Assembly (NCBI GenBank): GCA_028274465.1
Contig: CM051456.1
Coordinates: forward strand, 12,117,745 to 12,181,744
Source: Plantago ovata
Taxonomy: Eukaryota; Streptophyta; Magnoliopsida; Lamiales; Plantaginaceae
DNA: 64,000 nt
Direction of reading: 5' to 3'
Shown here: one piece after another, positions 35,201-47,935 of the stretch
Layout of the letters: every line of letters starts with the position of its first letter
Numbering within the stretch: the stretch's first letter is position 1
Made by a program: the position numbers and the translations under genes
Notes under the pieces: generated by a model
The model's database searches: none
Seen by the model: the letters and a program-made list of their open reading frames with translations, nothing else
Told to the model about the DNA's origin: nothing

Positions 35201-36043
35201 GGGCATCAAGCCCCATTAATTTGGCAACTAAGTTAGGTGGACTGCGTCTGGAGTCTACATCTTTGGACATTTCTTGGGCAATGAGCATCTTCATGGGCGT
35301 CCCATTTGATTTTCTATCAGGATGATTATTCTTGAACTCCGGCACAACCTGCATACCTCACCAAAAACAGATAATTAGAGTTGATGCCAATCCAAATTCT
35401 CTGTAATTGAAAAATAAGGACAAGTTCTGACTAATTGGCTCTTCTTGTGACACAGTTTAAGAACCTTTACCATTTTTTCTTCTATTTGATCATCAGGCAG
35501 GCTCATCCTGGATACATCTGATCTACTCCTTGTGAGAGGCAAACCTGCAAATGAGTTAGTAAGATGTCAGTACTCAACCTAGATACTAGCAAAACATTAA
35601 TTTCAAAATCCCACAAGTAGAAATATGCAACATTTCATCCTTATTCATGTTATCAGGAACAGCCTGTGCTTTAGCCTAAGAAAGTAAGAACTCTTTTGTA
35701 GGAGACTATCAAGGATATTACAGCAAAAGACAGCTGACCAAGAGATAAGAACACAAACGAATACTTTCGTACATTCAGAATCCATTGATACAACAAACAA
35801 GTACCGTTAGCATTCTAAACTGTTTCCGCTGCACAAGAAATCTAAATATCTCAAGAAAAATATTAAAAAAAAGAAAAAACAACAGCACATACCCTGTGAG
35901 CCATCATTGTGAGGTTTATCGGTGAGAAGCCTATTTGAAGTTACCCCTAAATTCAACTCAAACAGGTTCACCATTCTTCCCAGGCATCCTGATTGTGCTT
36001 TCTCAATACTCCGATTTTTGCCATTATGATGAAGTCTACTCAT
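32253..36043 (-). CDS. TRM-family protein (DUF3741 motif + DUF4378)
   Basis: A TON1-recruiting-motif (TRM) family protein. Members bind microtubules and/or the TTP complex to shape cortical arrays and division-plane setup. Coding exons on the minus strand are 36043-35893, 35544-35471, 35348-33591, 33203-33056 and 32956-32253. All have GT-AG introns with matching phases, giving 944 residues. Residues 19-31 carry the N-terminal motif GCLGRMVNLFELN. Residues 114-126 are NLVAKLMGLDALP (DUF3741-associated). DUF4378 spans about 768-940, from LYFFVKTLL to EGDLLEELVQETVA. The middle is serine-rich and low in hydrophobics, probably disordered. The layout resembles the Arabidopsis TRM19/20/21 group from memory, but the subgroup is not certain. 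An ATG at 36070 is also in frame, but the AG-rich junction just before 36043 suggests a 5'-UTR intron acceptor there. Confidence 0.88.
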
Positions 36044-36860
36044 CTTAGTACCTGGTAGAGTGGTACACAATATTTCACTTCATTAATCAGGACTATCACT
36101 ACCTACTACTTACAAGTTACTACACCCCAATACTGATCATCCCAATCGATAAAGTGAGGGAATCAAAACATGATAAAGAAAACCAGAAAATAACTACTCA
36201 ATCAAGTAACCTCCATACCAAATAGACACAGCTAGCTATATTCTATTAAAAAGCCGGGAGGAATAAAGACAAAATTTCTGAAGCACGTCCAATTAACTTT
36301 CACATCAACAAAGCATCAAATCCTGAACAAACTCAAATCTAATCACACCATACTTCCAACAAAATGAACAGCTCATTAGCAAAATGGAAGCCTTAATTTG
36401 AACACAAGAAAACAACATTCCATCTTTATACAGCAATCATTACACCAAAAAGCTGCAATTAACAGAAGAACAAAGGGAAAAAACCAAAAAGAAAGGTATC
36501 AGATTCCATTTCTCTCTCTCTCTCTCAGATACACACACACTTTACCTTCTGAAAAGCGAGATCGGACAGAAAACTGACAAAATCCACCGCAGAGACCTCG
36601 AAACTCTTCACCGAGTCTCACAGTGACCTCTCATCGCCAATCTCCAACAATGTGTACAGAGAAAAAACTCCACAGAGTAATTTATCTCTCTAGAAGAGAC
36701 GGAAACAGTAACGTACAGGTCGGATTTAAGCAATTTTGTCGGAATCTAGGTTTCTGGTGAAAATGTCGCCGGAGAATCGCCGGGAAATAAGGCAGTGAAG
36801 TGGAGTTGTTGGATTTTTCTTCTCTCTTCTCTCTCTCCACCGACTCGACTCTGTTGTGTC
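36044..36860 (-). promoter_or_regulatory. 5' UTR, leader intron and promoter of the TRM gene
   Basis: On the minus strand, CTTTTCAGAAG|GTAAAGTG at 36546/36545 looks like a leader-intron donor, with an acceptor just upstream of the ATG. The upstream leader (about 36550-36850) is rich in GAGAGA. A CT/GA run and (CA)n occupy 36511-36540, inside the proposed intron. Confidence 0.5.
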
Positions 36861-36864
36861 GGAC

Positions 36865-38300
36865 TCGAATCGCGTTTTTGTTTATTCTGATTTATTTATC
36901 GGTTTCAATTACGTGTATGGTAATGAGTGTTTGTTTTGTTAAATTAAAATATAAATAATAAACGGAAAATTCGGAAACGGATACATTATTAATTAAGATA
37001 ATCATACTACTATTAATAAAAATAAAATAAAATCTGGAAAATATTTTTTCCGATTCTTTTTTTTGTTAGTTGGTCCTTTAGGTTTGGAACTAAGTCATTT
37101 TGGTTCCGTATAGTTTCGTCTCTGAATGTGACTTGTGAGAGTTAATAGAGTATCGTGTTGTGTCTTTGTCTATGAAATTAATAATGGAGGCTTCTACCAA
37201 CTTGGTAATGGGGATGTTCTTCTTGGAAGTAAATACATTATCACCATTCTTCAATCAAATTAATTGACACTGATTTTCATTTTTTTACCTAATAATATTT
37301 TATTCATAATTCCGAAAAACTAATTTTATACAAACTTAGTCTAGAATCGGTTTCGTTCGTGTTATATAAGAGACCAACTAGGTCACTTAAACATCCGCCT
37401 AATCAATTTTACATTCATACGAGTGTAAAACAAGTTTTTTTTTATAAGACTTACTCTATTTTATTCTGTCTTTTTTTTTCTAACATCAAATCTAACTACC
37501 CTACTCCCACTCCTAGTTCTAGACCGCCTTATAACTTCAATTATTATGCATATACCACTTTATATACATCCATCGGGGTTCGAACTCTCGACCTCTCATG
37601 TGCTAGTACAACACCCTTACCACTAAGTCACCCTTATAATTTTCAGAATTATAAAATTTACAAAAATATTTTTCATTTGAAAAAAAATGTGTTTCGAGAA
37701 AACAACAAGCTAAAGTAGTGTTTTGCAAATGATTATCTTAACTCTTATCTTAATTAATTGATTATTTACTTTTAGTATTTATAATTACTTCTTTTTATTT
37801 TACTGTTTGTGTGATTGTTTCTTTAAAAGTACAAGAGGAGATACTTTTGGAGCTTAAAAGCACTATAAAAATCGAAACGTTGAGTAAATGTTAAATAAAG
37901 TAATTCATTCACGACTTAAATGCTTATTTAATTTTAATTTTTTAACCAAACATCAGAGAGGTAATCGGTTAATATAATTTGGGTAACACTTAAGTAGTAC
38001 TCATCAGTTTCAAACAACTCTTTATGTTTTTGTTTTTTTTTATACGTCCCAATCAATTATTTACGTTTTCATATTTTGAAAGTGACCCACATTTCATCTA
38101 TATTATTTTAAACTTGGACCGCAATTCGCACTTTTTAACTTTATTCATATCTCAATTTTTTAAACCCAAGAGACCCATACAAACATGCTCATATCATCGG
38201 AGGCAAAAATGTGTCAACTTGTTTCAATTGAAAACATATGAGACAAATATGTAATAAATGAATAATGAACCTATTTGGTCAAAGTCAAAATTAAATATTA
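36865..38300. other. AT-rich intergenic DNA
   Basis: Contains the SINE-like element listed at 37471-37637. No gene is otherwise supported. Confidence 0.4.
37471..37637 (-). mobile_element. tRNA-derived SINE-like element
   Basis: Minus strand: GTGACTTAGTGGTAAGGG (A box), then GAGAGTTCGAACCCCGATG (B box), a body of about 100 bp, and an A9 run at 37471-37479. Confidence 0.55.
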
Positions 38301-38561
38301 CTCCCTCCAATTTTTTTTTTAGTTGTCTTTTTAGAGATTTCACCCATATTAATATTAAGGAAAAAAAAAAATACTATTAGCTTTCTAGTAAAAAAATTGT
38401 TGCTAAAAGGCTATTAATCGTGATAAAACATTGTTTTGATAGTAGTAAATATAGAGACAAAAGAGAGTTAAACCTACTAGTAATAATTATTATAGCCAAA
38501 ATGAAAAGTATTAGTAAAATATCAAAATTTCTAAAAAGACAACTAAAAAAATGGGAGGGAG
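38301..38561. mobile_element. Stowaway-like MITE, family C
   Basis: TA-flanked. CTCCCTCCAATTTTTTTTT on the left is mirrored by AAAAAAATGGGAGGGAG on the right, with AGTTGTCTTTTTAGA/CTAAAAAGACAACT arms. 261 bp, non-coding. Confidence 0.85.
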
Positions 38562-38564
38562 TAG

Positions 38565-40105
38565 TATAATTGATCAAGGAAAGATAGTACTTCTATAGGT
38601 TTTAATTAGCGAAAAGTCAAATTCGTGAGTTCGGACATAATTATATTTATCTAACAGGGTAAGTAAACATAATAATTGAACTAACATGAATCCAAATGTA
38701 ATAGGTAAATCTAGAGATCTAACTGTTGGAACCCCTTAGTAGTGCCAGGTTTAAATGCAATGCCAAAAACTCTCATGGAGTACTCTTCATTTGCTACAAC
38801 CAAACCAATTAAGCTACAATAAACTGAGGTCCGCTAGATGAACCAATTCGAGTTACGCTGGATCACGTGCAACAATTGATTTTCTCATAATATATCTTTC
38901 AAAATTAGATTATTCACTTCGACTTATATCTTTACGTGTAAATTTTAGCTAAATCTTGTTCAGTCTCCTACATGCTCTTCTAAAGGGCTCTAACTCTTCG
39001 AGTACTCGTCAAACTGTTAATTCCCTGAGATTGCATTGTACATGACCAAAATCACTTTAATCGATTCTCTTGCATTTTATCTTCTATAGGATCTAGCCAT
39101 CCCTAACGTTGCACGTACGTACCACAATCAATTTAACATGTCAATGTTTACAAAAGTCGAAATAGAGAAAAAAATATTCCGGACAAGAAATAATTTACAC
39201 TAAAAAAGCTCAGAATTTACATGATACATTGAAATTAACTCGATACATTTCATCACATAAACCAACTATCGTTGATAACAATTTCAAAAGTAGACTCACT
39301 ATCTTTCTACAGGCCATAAATATTTCACAACCAATTCTTGACATTGAAATATTGAATTAAACCAAAAGATCATAGGAGTAACTGTAAATAGCAACAGAGG
39401 TCATTATTAGTCTAATTTATCTATGTTCTTTTATTGCCACTATTCAGAACTGGCAACTGGAAGGAAGTAGGAACAACTATGACAGGACCTCCCCACAGAA
39501 ATAATGTCACATTAGGTGCTGTAGAAGGGGTTCGCATGCAAATATTGAATTTTTCTTATCAATGGACAACAACCCGGATTATTTTATTTACTACTTCTAC
39601 TTGTATAAAATAAAGAGAAAAGGACAAATCTTAAACAGCAACTTTTGTAGTAATATAAAACTAATTTCAGTAGTTTTCTTATGATTAGCCGTATAATGTG
39701 GTCTTGTTTTGGCTTTCTTCCCTTGAAGTTTCGTCCTTGTCTCTAACACACAAATAAAGCAACCTGCCAACGGTTATAATCTTTTTTTAATTATTTATCC
39801 TAATCATAATTGGATTATCCGTACTTTAAGTTTTTAAATTATAATTACAAAAATGGGGCTTTGTTTCCCCACGTATGATACGATGGAGATAGAACTTATA
39901 AGAGTTTGGAATCGCAACTGTCCAGCCAAATTCCGAGCAATCCCTAAATTTGTAGTGTATTAAAAAAAAGTATACCAAAGAGATACATATATAAAATTCT
40001 CAAACAAGTTTTATATTTATGTTTAACAAGTCATAAAACTAATTTTGTTGGTGCATATTTATGTGATTAAGACCAAACAAGTTTTCTTTTTAATAATTAA
40101 AATAT
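38565..40105. other. Gene-free intergenic DNA
   Basis: AT-rich with no recognisable exon or repeat structure. Confidence 0.4.
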
Positions 40106-40106
40106 A

Positions 40107-40360
40107 CTCATCTGTTTTTTTTATTATATACGTTTGTTTTGTTGATTTTTTTTTAACTCTGTTTGACCTTCAACAAATCTTAAATTAAATTATAAAAATA
40201 AATTGTGAAATGATATTATGAGAGTCTAGTCACTTTATTTTCATAATATAAATTTATTAATTTTTACTTAGATTTGATTTAGAATTTACCGAAGGTCAAA
40301 CTAGACTAAAAAAAAGTCAACAAAACAAACGTATAGAATTAAAAAAAAAAAACAGATCAG
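40107..40360. mobile_element. Stowaway-like palindromic MITE, family E
   Basis: CTCATCTGTTTTTTTTATT and its mirror ending AAAACAGATCAG, with long arms ACGTTTGTTTTGTTGA and TCAACAAAACAAACGT. TA on both sides. Confidence 0.75.
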
Positions 40361-40367
40361 TACATAA

Positions 40368-40647
40368 GAGCACTAGCAATAGAGGGATTATTTGGGGCTC
40401 CATTATCGGAGCCCATGCTTGGGGTCTACATATTTGTAGCCCCCAAATAAGCCTCAAATAATATTTTTTTATTTCATTTCCTTTCTTTTTCATCAATTGT
40501 GTGGTGCATGTGAAAAATATGTGTCATGTTGAACCGACAAAAGAGCCCCTAATAAGTCTAAACCATTGTAGCAAGAAATGAAAGGGCTTATTTTGGGTTT
40601 AAACTCCAAATAAGCCCCAAGTTTGGAGTCAACCATTACTAGTGCTC
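40368..40647. mobile_element. Tourist-like (PIF/Harbinger) MITE
   Basis: Termini are GAGCACTAGCAATAGAGGG and CCATTACTAGTGCTC with a perfect TAA target-site duplication (40365-40367 and 40648-40650). 280 bp. It sits only a few bases from the family E MITE. Confidence 0.9.
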
Positions 40648-40650
40648 TAA

Positions 40651-42775
40651 TATATACTACTCAAAGTTTTTTTTGAATTACATAGTACTACTAATATTCA
40701 AAGGTTTTGAATTACCCAGCCCACAAGCTGAATTAACTATCTAAAAATTATTTCAGCTGATGTCATTTCACTTATTGAGTTTATTTATGACTCTGGCCCG
40801 ATCCAATGGTTTAGGATTTTTAATTTGTACGGTGGTAATAAGAATTATAGCCGTTGAATCTGGGCTGTTGACGATTGTGACTTGAAACAGTAGAAAGAAA
40901 GGGGCAGCATCCAATTCCTATGGCGAAATTAAGGAACAAGAGACCTATAGCTAACTGCTAACCTAACGACAACTACCAAGACTTCATTTGCAGGTGTTCT
41001 CTTACTTTGGTTTTAGTATCTTATTAATTATGAAAGGGAGCGGGGCCATGAATATACAACACCCTCGGATATAAATATATGTTACTTTAAAATTTGGGAA
41101 AAACATCATAAGTACATAATACTATACTAGTAATAAATTGTAATGTATTTTCAGAGAGATTAAAAGAACTGAGAGATACTCATACTAATAAGTTGCACGT
41201 TTCTGGTTTCATTTTAGATATTCATCAATTGATATAGTGTAATTTTGGGATGGTGAACCACCGATAAATTTATCGGTGTACGAATGAGTGAGAACAAAAT
41301 GCGTAAAAAATAACACGTGTTTGATCTGTGGAGCAAACATATCATCCGAAAAACATCCCTGAGTAACTGCACTAGCCAAAAGGTAAGGCCTCGGCCCATT
41401 AGTATGTTGTCCAGATGTTACATAAATCTTAAATCTTCTGAAGTTCTGGTAGATATTTTATAGAAAGATGAAAAAAAATCATACGAAGTTGAAAGATGTG
41501 TGTGGCCATTACTGTTACGTAGGTACCCCCATCGAGATGCATGACATGGATGATGGATATAAAGAATTTTGCGGGGCTAGAAAATGTATCATGTAAATAA
41601 GTAAATATTGGTCGATTAGATGCTTAGTCCTTCCCAGTTCCCACCAATGCACTCATCATATCTCACGGAATGTTAGTAGTGAGAGTGCACTAGAAGGATA
41701 GTAGCATGTAGTATCTCGTAAGTAAGAATTGATAAATGTGCTCCATTTCCATTTGTAGAAATGTGGACTTGCAATCTCGCGCGAATCCGTTAATTAAAGT
41801 TTAGGTACCAAATTACATATGAATAATTTGAAAGTTTGAGAGGAAAGGAGGAAAAGGGAATGAACCTTAAAAGTCGAAAACATATACTCTAACATAAATT
41901 TTCATTTTAATTTATTTTTTTAGAAGGAGAAGATTGGCGACCGCGGACGTATAGAGAGTAGAAACCATTTGGAATACAGTATAGTAAATCAAGTTGGAAA
42001 CATGCAATACTTTATATACCGACATGCATGCAGTGTGATACAAAATTAAGTACAATACAAGCATGAATCGTATCATGATTAATTAAAATAAACCAATTTG
42101 GCACAGCTAATTGCCTAATCCATCCTGCTTGACCTGTTCAGTAAACACATACGATTGTTATATTAGCATATGTTTACAAATCTGGAGATTCCTCTCAACC
42201 CGAGGAAAGAGATACCTAGGCTAGATCATCCATTAATTAATTAAAATTCACAATGTTTTTACCGAAAATAGCAAAAATTATTCTGTCTCAAATATAAGCA
42301 TAGTGAAATATAATATCATATGTGACATGACATATTAAAATACTTCTTTCAACTAAATATAAATAACATTTTTTAGACCGAGTTAAAATTTGTTTCCCCA
42401 TTGATAATTGCTACTATTGATAATTGCTAGAGTACTATGTATTGAGTATATATTTTCACTGTGTTTTCTTTAGGACATATTGACAAACTAATTAGGTAAT
42501 GTTATGGGCTCAAAATGTACATTAAACATTTCGTTATCAACTAAGAATCGATAAAAAAAAAAAATAGAATTGTGATGTACAGTATGACATATTTCTAACG
42601 AGAAATCTATGAAGATCTTGTTCATTTTCTTTTGTGTTCGTAATGTGCCAGGTTACCAAATATAATTGACTTTTAACTGTATTGGATTTTTAAATCAATT
42701 CGGCAACTGCTTTCTTTCTTTTTGCGGTGTTTCGTTTCTTGTAATTTTGTTTAACTTCTGTGTCGGGGAAATTTT
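40651..42775. other. Gene-free intergenic DNA
   Basis: No exon was recognised on either strand. There is an ACACGTG (G-box-like) motif near 41315, but no gene to attach it to. Confidence 0.4.
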
Positions 42776-42778
42776 CCA

Positions 42779-43199
42779 GGGGCAATTTTCTATATATGAA
42801 TAGTTTTGCCTTTTTTTTTTTTTTTTAAATTGTACCGAATTTTGGTACTCAAGAGTGGCTAGGTCCGATTTAAAACCTCCAAAGTGACACATTAACCAAT
42901 TTTGATACTTTCTTGATTCTTGAATTAGGGTTTCAGAGCTCAATCGACAATGGAGAAGGAAAGGAGAGGAATGTTGATATGTAAAAAGGAAAAACAGGTT
43001 TTGGTCGACTCTAGTTTTTGTTTCTTACTTTTTAATCGGGCGCGTGTAATGCACCCGTGACACACGTTTCAGACAAAAATCGAAAAAGTACCAAAATTAG
43101 TCCGTGTGTCACTTTAGAGTACCTAAATTGAACCAAACTACTTTAGAGTACCAAAAGTGGACTTGGTGCACTTGGAGTACCAAAAATGAATTTTGCCCT
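42779..43199. mobile_element. Decayed transposon with GGGCAAAATT-type ends
   Basis: The left end GGGGCAATTTTC and right end GAATTTTGCCCT are inverted copies. The subterminal phrase TTTTGGTACTC recurs in reverse as GAGTACCAAAA several times on the right side. This suggests a Mutator-like or similar DNA element. No target-site duplication is clear. Confidence 0.45.
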
Positions 43200-43606
43200 C
43201 CCCTTCTGCCGTGATATTTTCTCAATTGGACTGACAACTGGATCATATCCGACAAGGGTTATGGACTTCAGGCCCAGTACATCCAGTACTGCTGAACACA
43301 ACATTGTGGTAACATAGCTATGAAGGGCAGATAATTAAAAAAGGGAAAATGGATGATGTATCCTCCTAAGGGACAATTACAAGCCGTTACCTATCTTTGT
43401 CAGTTCTTTTTATTTGGATGATGTATAACTAAATTCGGATTGATTTCGGATGAAAAGTCTTGGCTGAAAAACCCTTGCTAAATTAAAGAGGTGATGTCGT
43501 GATGAAGTATGAACTAATCTCCTTTGAAAGGGTAACCCAACAATATCGGAGATGGGCGTGACTTTGCGATTACTGTCCATTTCAGAAAGGACCAAGTTCA
43601 AGCCCA

Positions 43607-43713
43607 TTTGCAAGGTTGGTACATGACTACATATCAACAAGTTTTCCCATGTTTTGTTTGGTCCATTTGCAAGGTTGGTATATACATAACTACATATCAA
43701 CACGCTTTGGTAG
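43607..43713. repeat. 59-bp direct duplication
   Basis: TTTGCAAGGTTGGTACATGA and ACTACATATCAACAAG repeat from 43666 with few changes. A short tandem duplication in intergenic DNA. Confidence 0.8.
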
Positions 43714-43719
43714 CTTTTC

Positions 43720-44495
43720 CCTAGTTCAAGAAAAAAAAAAAGTTTGTCAAGTTTTGTTTGGGAAACACTACACTACCTTCCTCGTTTTGTTTGTTACTCT
43801 TCACAAGTTTTATAATCACTAACTTAGGTGGCATATTGAGTTATAGTCTTATGGATTAGGTGGAGCGCATTTTCATATTGGTTTGTGTGAGTTTTATCTA
43901 TGATTAGAAAGAGAGAGTTGAAGCAATTGTGCGAAGGATTTCATATCTTAGTGTTTTTCATTTGAACGTCGAGCTGTCAAGAGACATCTTAAACATTTTC
44001 AAACACAAGTTCTGCTTTACTCTATATACATATATTGTTATGTGCAAGTATACAGATGAACGTGTGGAGTTTATATAAGAGTTGACTAAACTCCATAACA
44101 ACACTAGTAATTCTTTTGCTTATTATTATAAGTTATATGGATCCTACAACAACAAAAGAAGAAATGAAGTAATAACAAACAAACAAATGACATTTTTGAA
44201 AGTTGAGAAGAAAACAAGAAATATAATGATGATCCACCATATTATCCTGAACTAAGAGATAGAGTGACCAAGTGTCACTGCCTGAATGGCTAACAAACAC
44301 TAGGATTTCCTAAGAATGACTCCAATCCAGAAATAACATATCCCATTAATAATCCAGCAATCCCTCTCAATAAATCACATTTTCCCTTAATTTCATCTCT
44401 CTGTATTGTTCATCCTCATTGCATCAACTAGGTAAACACAACTTGAAGAAAGAAATAATAACATACAATAATAGTGTTGTTTTAGATATCATATA
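43720..44495 (+). promoter_or_regulatory. Upstream region of PSAE
   Basis: Intergenic DNA leading to PSAE. No strong TATA box; CAATAAATCACA near 44370 is a weak candidate. A pyrimidine-rich stretch (TTTCATCTCTCTGTATTG) near 44391-44408 may mark the start region. Placement is tentative. Confidence 0.35.
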
Positions 44496-46109
44496 ATGGC
44501 AAGTTGCAGCATGGCATTTGCTGCTGCATGTGGATTTGTAGGTGCACCAAATGTTAACTCCGGTGTAAACAACCTAAAGCCCACCATGGTGCTCTTCTCT
44601 GCCAAGAACAACCGGAATTCCAGGCTTGTTGTTAGGGCCGAGGAAGCCGCCACCACTGATGCCCCGCCTGCAGAAGCTCCTAAGGTCGCTAAGCCACCAC
44701 CTGTTGGTCCCCCAAGAGGTTCTAAGGTGAGCTACACTTATGATCATTCATATTGAGTACCTGCCTTATTAACTAGCTAGTTATGATTGAGTAATATTTA
44801 CTTTTACTATATCAATGCCAATATATGGAGTAAGTGAGTAACTTATTTGCTGAGTTTAGAGATCAATACTGGACTTCGAAAAGTTAAAAATGAACGGTTT
44901 AATTAGTCCAGTCGATCAAAACTGCGTATAGAACAGGTTAAACGAACCGCTGGTTGGACCAACCCGCAGCTGAATCGTGTTTGCAAACACTACTACTTGT
45001 CAGTGGTTGGTCGGATACGCATTAATTAACGTAGGTCGGTTAAGGAATAGTGAAATGAGCGTTAATTGAGTTAAAACAACCAACAATGAAATAAGTGATA
45101 TGATTGACAAAGGAATTGGACAAAGCATAGTGTTAGAGAATTTGTGGTCCAGTTGAAGTAGTATCATATAAAGTGCTTGATAGGATCTCGCGGGCTAGGG
45201 CCCATGCGGCCACGGTTCAAGGCCCATGGCAGGCTCGGCCAAGGCGGCGTCCGGCTAGGGTATGCGAGTGACGGCTAGAGAAAGTCATTAATTAGTTTCC
45301 CTTTTATTTTTACATACCTATAGTTAGATTCAGTTAACTTGTCGGTAAAAAATAGATTAGGAAAAAGATTCTATAACAGATTTACCAAAATCTTACATGT
45401 TTCTACTTTATCTCTAGATGTTTCTACTTTATCTCTAGATGATAGTAACTTGGCCAACAAGTTGTATCTTTACTATTTAAGCATTGTACTTCTTTCATTA
45501 TTTTTCATAGTTGAACGTTGAATTAGAGTCATAACTGGAGCTCCTTAGCTTTCTTGCTCGTTAGCGTATTTCGAGGTAATTAACTCTTTAGTTGTTGCTT
45601 CCGTAGGTAGATTAGATTACTCTTTATTTAGTAGTTTACTTGTCTAGTACGTGATCGTGCTAGAGTTGTTCTTTCTTGCACTTTCTCCATCTCTTTATAT
45701 TCCTGGAATCCGAGATCCTAACAGGGCTTAAAACAGAAAAAGATGAGCAAAAAAGTTGAGTGCAAACCAACTTTAGATTTTCAGCAGCTGGTACAAGGGC
45801 TTACAGTTAACATGCTGAGTATGTGTGTTATTGAAATCACAGGTCAGGATTCTTAGAAGGGAATCCTACTGGTACAAGGGCGTTGGCTCCGTTGTAGCTG
45901 TCGATCAGGTCAGTCACAATTGAAGTTTAAGATTCAGTGTTCTATATATATAGATGTACAGTACTCATATATGTTCAAGCGTTGTGATCGACTGATGAGT
46001 GCAGGATCCTAAGACGCGATACCCAGTGGTTGTGAGGTTTAACAAGGTGAATTACGCAAATGTATCTACAAACAACTACGCATTGGATGAAGTGGAAGCC
46101 GTTGTATGA
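44496..46109 (+). CDS. PSAE: Photosystem I reaction centre subunit IV (PsaE), chloroplast precursor
   Basis: A nuclear-encoded stromal subunit of photosystem I that helps dock ferredoxin and takes part in cyclic electron flow. Three exons, 44496-44726, 45843-45908 and 46005-46109, all phase 0 and GT-AG, give 133 residues. Residues 1 to about 48 are a Ser/Ala/Asn-rich chloroplast transit peptide ending near RLVVRA|EEA. An Ala/Pro-rich linker follows. The SH3-like core starts at [19 protein letters not shown] and ends in [10 protein letters not shown], the conserved PsaE signature. Intron 1 (1116 bp) carries a probable solo LTR (45178-45723). All conserved core residues are intact, so the insertion is presumably spliced out. 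Confidence 0.95.
45178..45723. mobile_element. Probable solo LTR in PSAE intron 1
   Basis: 546 bp beginning TGATAGGATCTCG and ending CGAGATCCTAACA, an LTR-style TG...CA pair with 13-bp near-perfect terminal inverted repeats. Flanking pentamers GTGCT (45173-45177) and GGGCT (45724-45728) are a one-mismatch target-site duplication. The first 100 bp are GC-rich compared with the intron. No internal retroelement sequence or second LTR is present. Confidence 0.75.
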
Positions 46110-47930
46110 GCCATATATATATGTGCTAGCTTGTTTGTTCTGTTATGGTTAACAGTAACACCCCTTATTGAATGAATTCAATCTTCAATCCCACTAGTTA
46201 TATACAGTTTAATTGTATGATTCAATTTGTATCATATTACATTTTGGATTTATGAACTATGCTTTATGAACTTATTACTCATGTCACATTCACTCAGTCA
46301 CAATAATACATAAGCACTTGTAATCATGCATGTTCGAAATAATTCCATCTCGATCATCTAACTTCCGAACCTGTCAGTTTATAAAAATCCCCTGACAAAA
46401 TCGAAGCTTAAACTGTGCTTGTAATGAATCAAGTCGCATTGCATGAAGCCATGAAGTCAACAGAAATAAGTGTTTTCCAACATCTCTCAGCAAGAAGAAT
46501 CTATTTGTGTCTTAGATTTTGCATTTGGGCTATAATATTCTACCAAGTTGCAAAATTTCAGTTGGGTTTCTTATTTTAGTTGCCATGTAAACTGGGCAAA
46601 GATCCAAGATCTAAATTCTCAAGTCAGTTCATGCACCTTCTCAACCTTTAGATTCCTTGAAGTACATACTACTTAATCTGCAGTAGTAGAACTATATATA
46701 TCAGAGTATAATAATGCATTGATAAATGACAATGTTACTATTAGATTAAAATTGTTTTCTCCAGATACTTCACAACTTAATGTATCTGAAATTAAGTACA
46801 TGGATGAATAACCATAGAAATAAAGTTTCCATTTCTTATTATTTTCAGAACTGCATTATTTCGAGCACCACAAAAGAAAACCGTGAACTTAAAAACCATG
46901 AGGTACATTCCATGTGGTGACCTGCAGAAACATAGGGAGGGATGTCTGATAAGGGAGAAAACATAGATGTAATGAGGAGTAATGTCAAGAACCAAAGTTG
47001 AAAAGGACATGTAAAACAGCTTGAAGTTATTGTAGATCAGTGATGTCTCAAGATTTCTACAAAAGCATGGGTTTTCTTAAAGCTGTCTGTTATGTAACTG
47101 AGCAACAAATGTGATTGTGGCTCAACTTGGTTTCAGACTTTCAGCTATTGAGATCACTGGATTAAATCCATCACCATTTTGTTTACAAAAGAATGGCAGC
47201 GCCTTTAAAGTTTGTAGAGAGTTTTCTTATGTTGTCACATAGACTAGAAACATATGATGTGAACTTGACGCGAAAAAGGACATGGAACACAATTCGAAAG
47301 TTATTGACGTTTGGTAAAGATGGAGGTTCTAGATTGAAGTGTATGTACAAGATGCATTTGATGGGCCATGGAAATCAAAAGAATTTCAATTATTTTGATT
47401 TATTTTGAGGCATGGAATCAGAAACATCATGTGGTTGTGTCTTGGTTTCTGTCTTGTAACTGAGGAACAAGTATACCAGTAGCTGAACTTGGTTTCAAAT
47501 ATTGAGTTCACTGGATTAAATTCATCAGTATGGCATATTCTCTTCTTTTTCTTTTTATTCTTCTACAAAGACATTAGCTAGAAACTAACATTGTTTTCTA
47601 AGTACTTGAAATAGAGAGTGTTTACATTATTCCAAAGCGTTCGTCAATCTCCTTTCATTGCAACTCGAAGCCTCTGAAATAATCTCTAGTACTGGACCAC
47701 TCTAGTTTATCTAATTGCGTTTTCAGTTCTCTGATGTCACTACATTTTAGTTGTTTGAGAATTGACATTATAAGGCCAGCTTTTGTGGTGCAAACAGACC
47801 TGACTGACCATTCATATTCTCTATGAAAGAGCACTAGAGCCAGTCATTTTTCTATAGTAGTGTAACAAAAGCTTGTTAACTTTCTACACGATATCGAGCG
47901 AAGAACTTTATTGGAACTGATACATCAACT
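46110..47930. other. Gene-free DNA after PSAE
   Basis: PSAE 3' flank, then AT-rich sequence. Two related phrases (TCACTGGATTAAATCCATCA at about 47155 and TCACTGGATTAAATTCATCA at about 47509), each preceded by AACTTGGTTTCA, mark a local duplication. No exon was recognised. Confidence 0.4.
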
Positions 47931-47935
47931 GTTAA

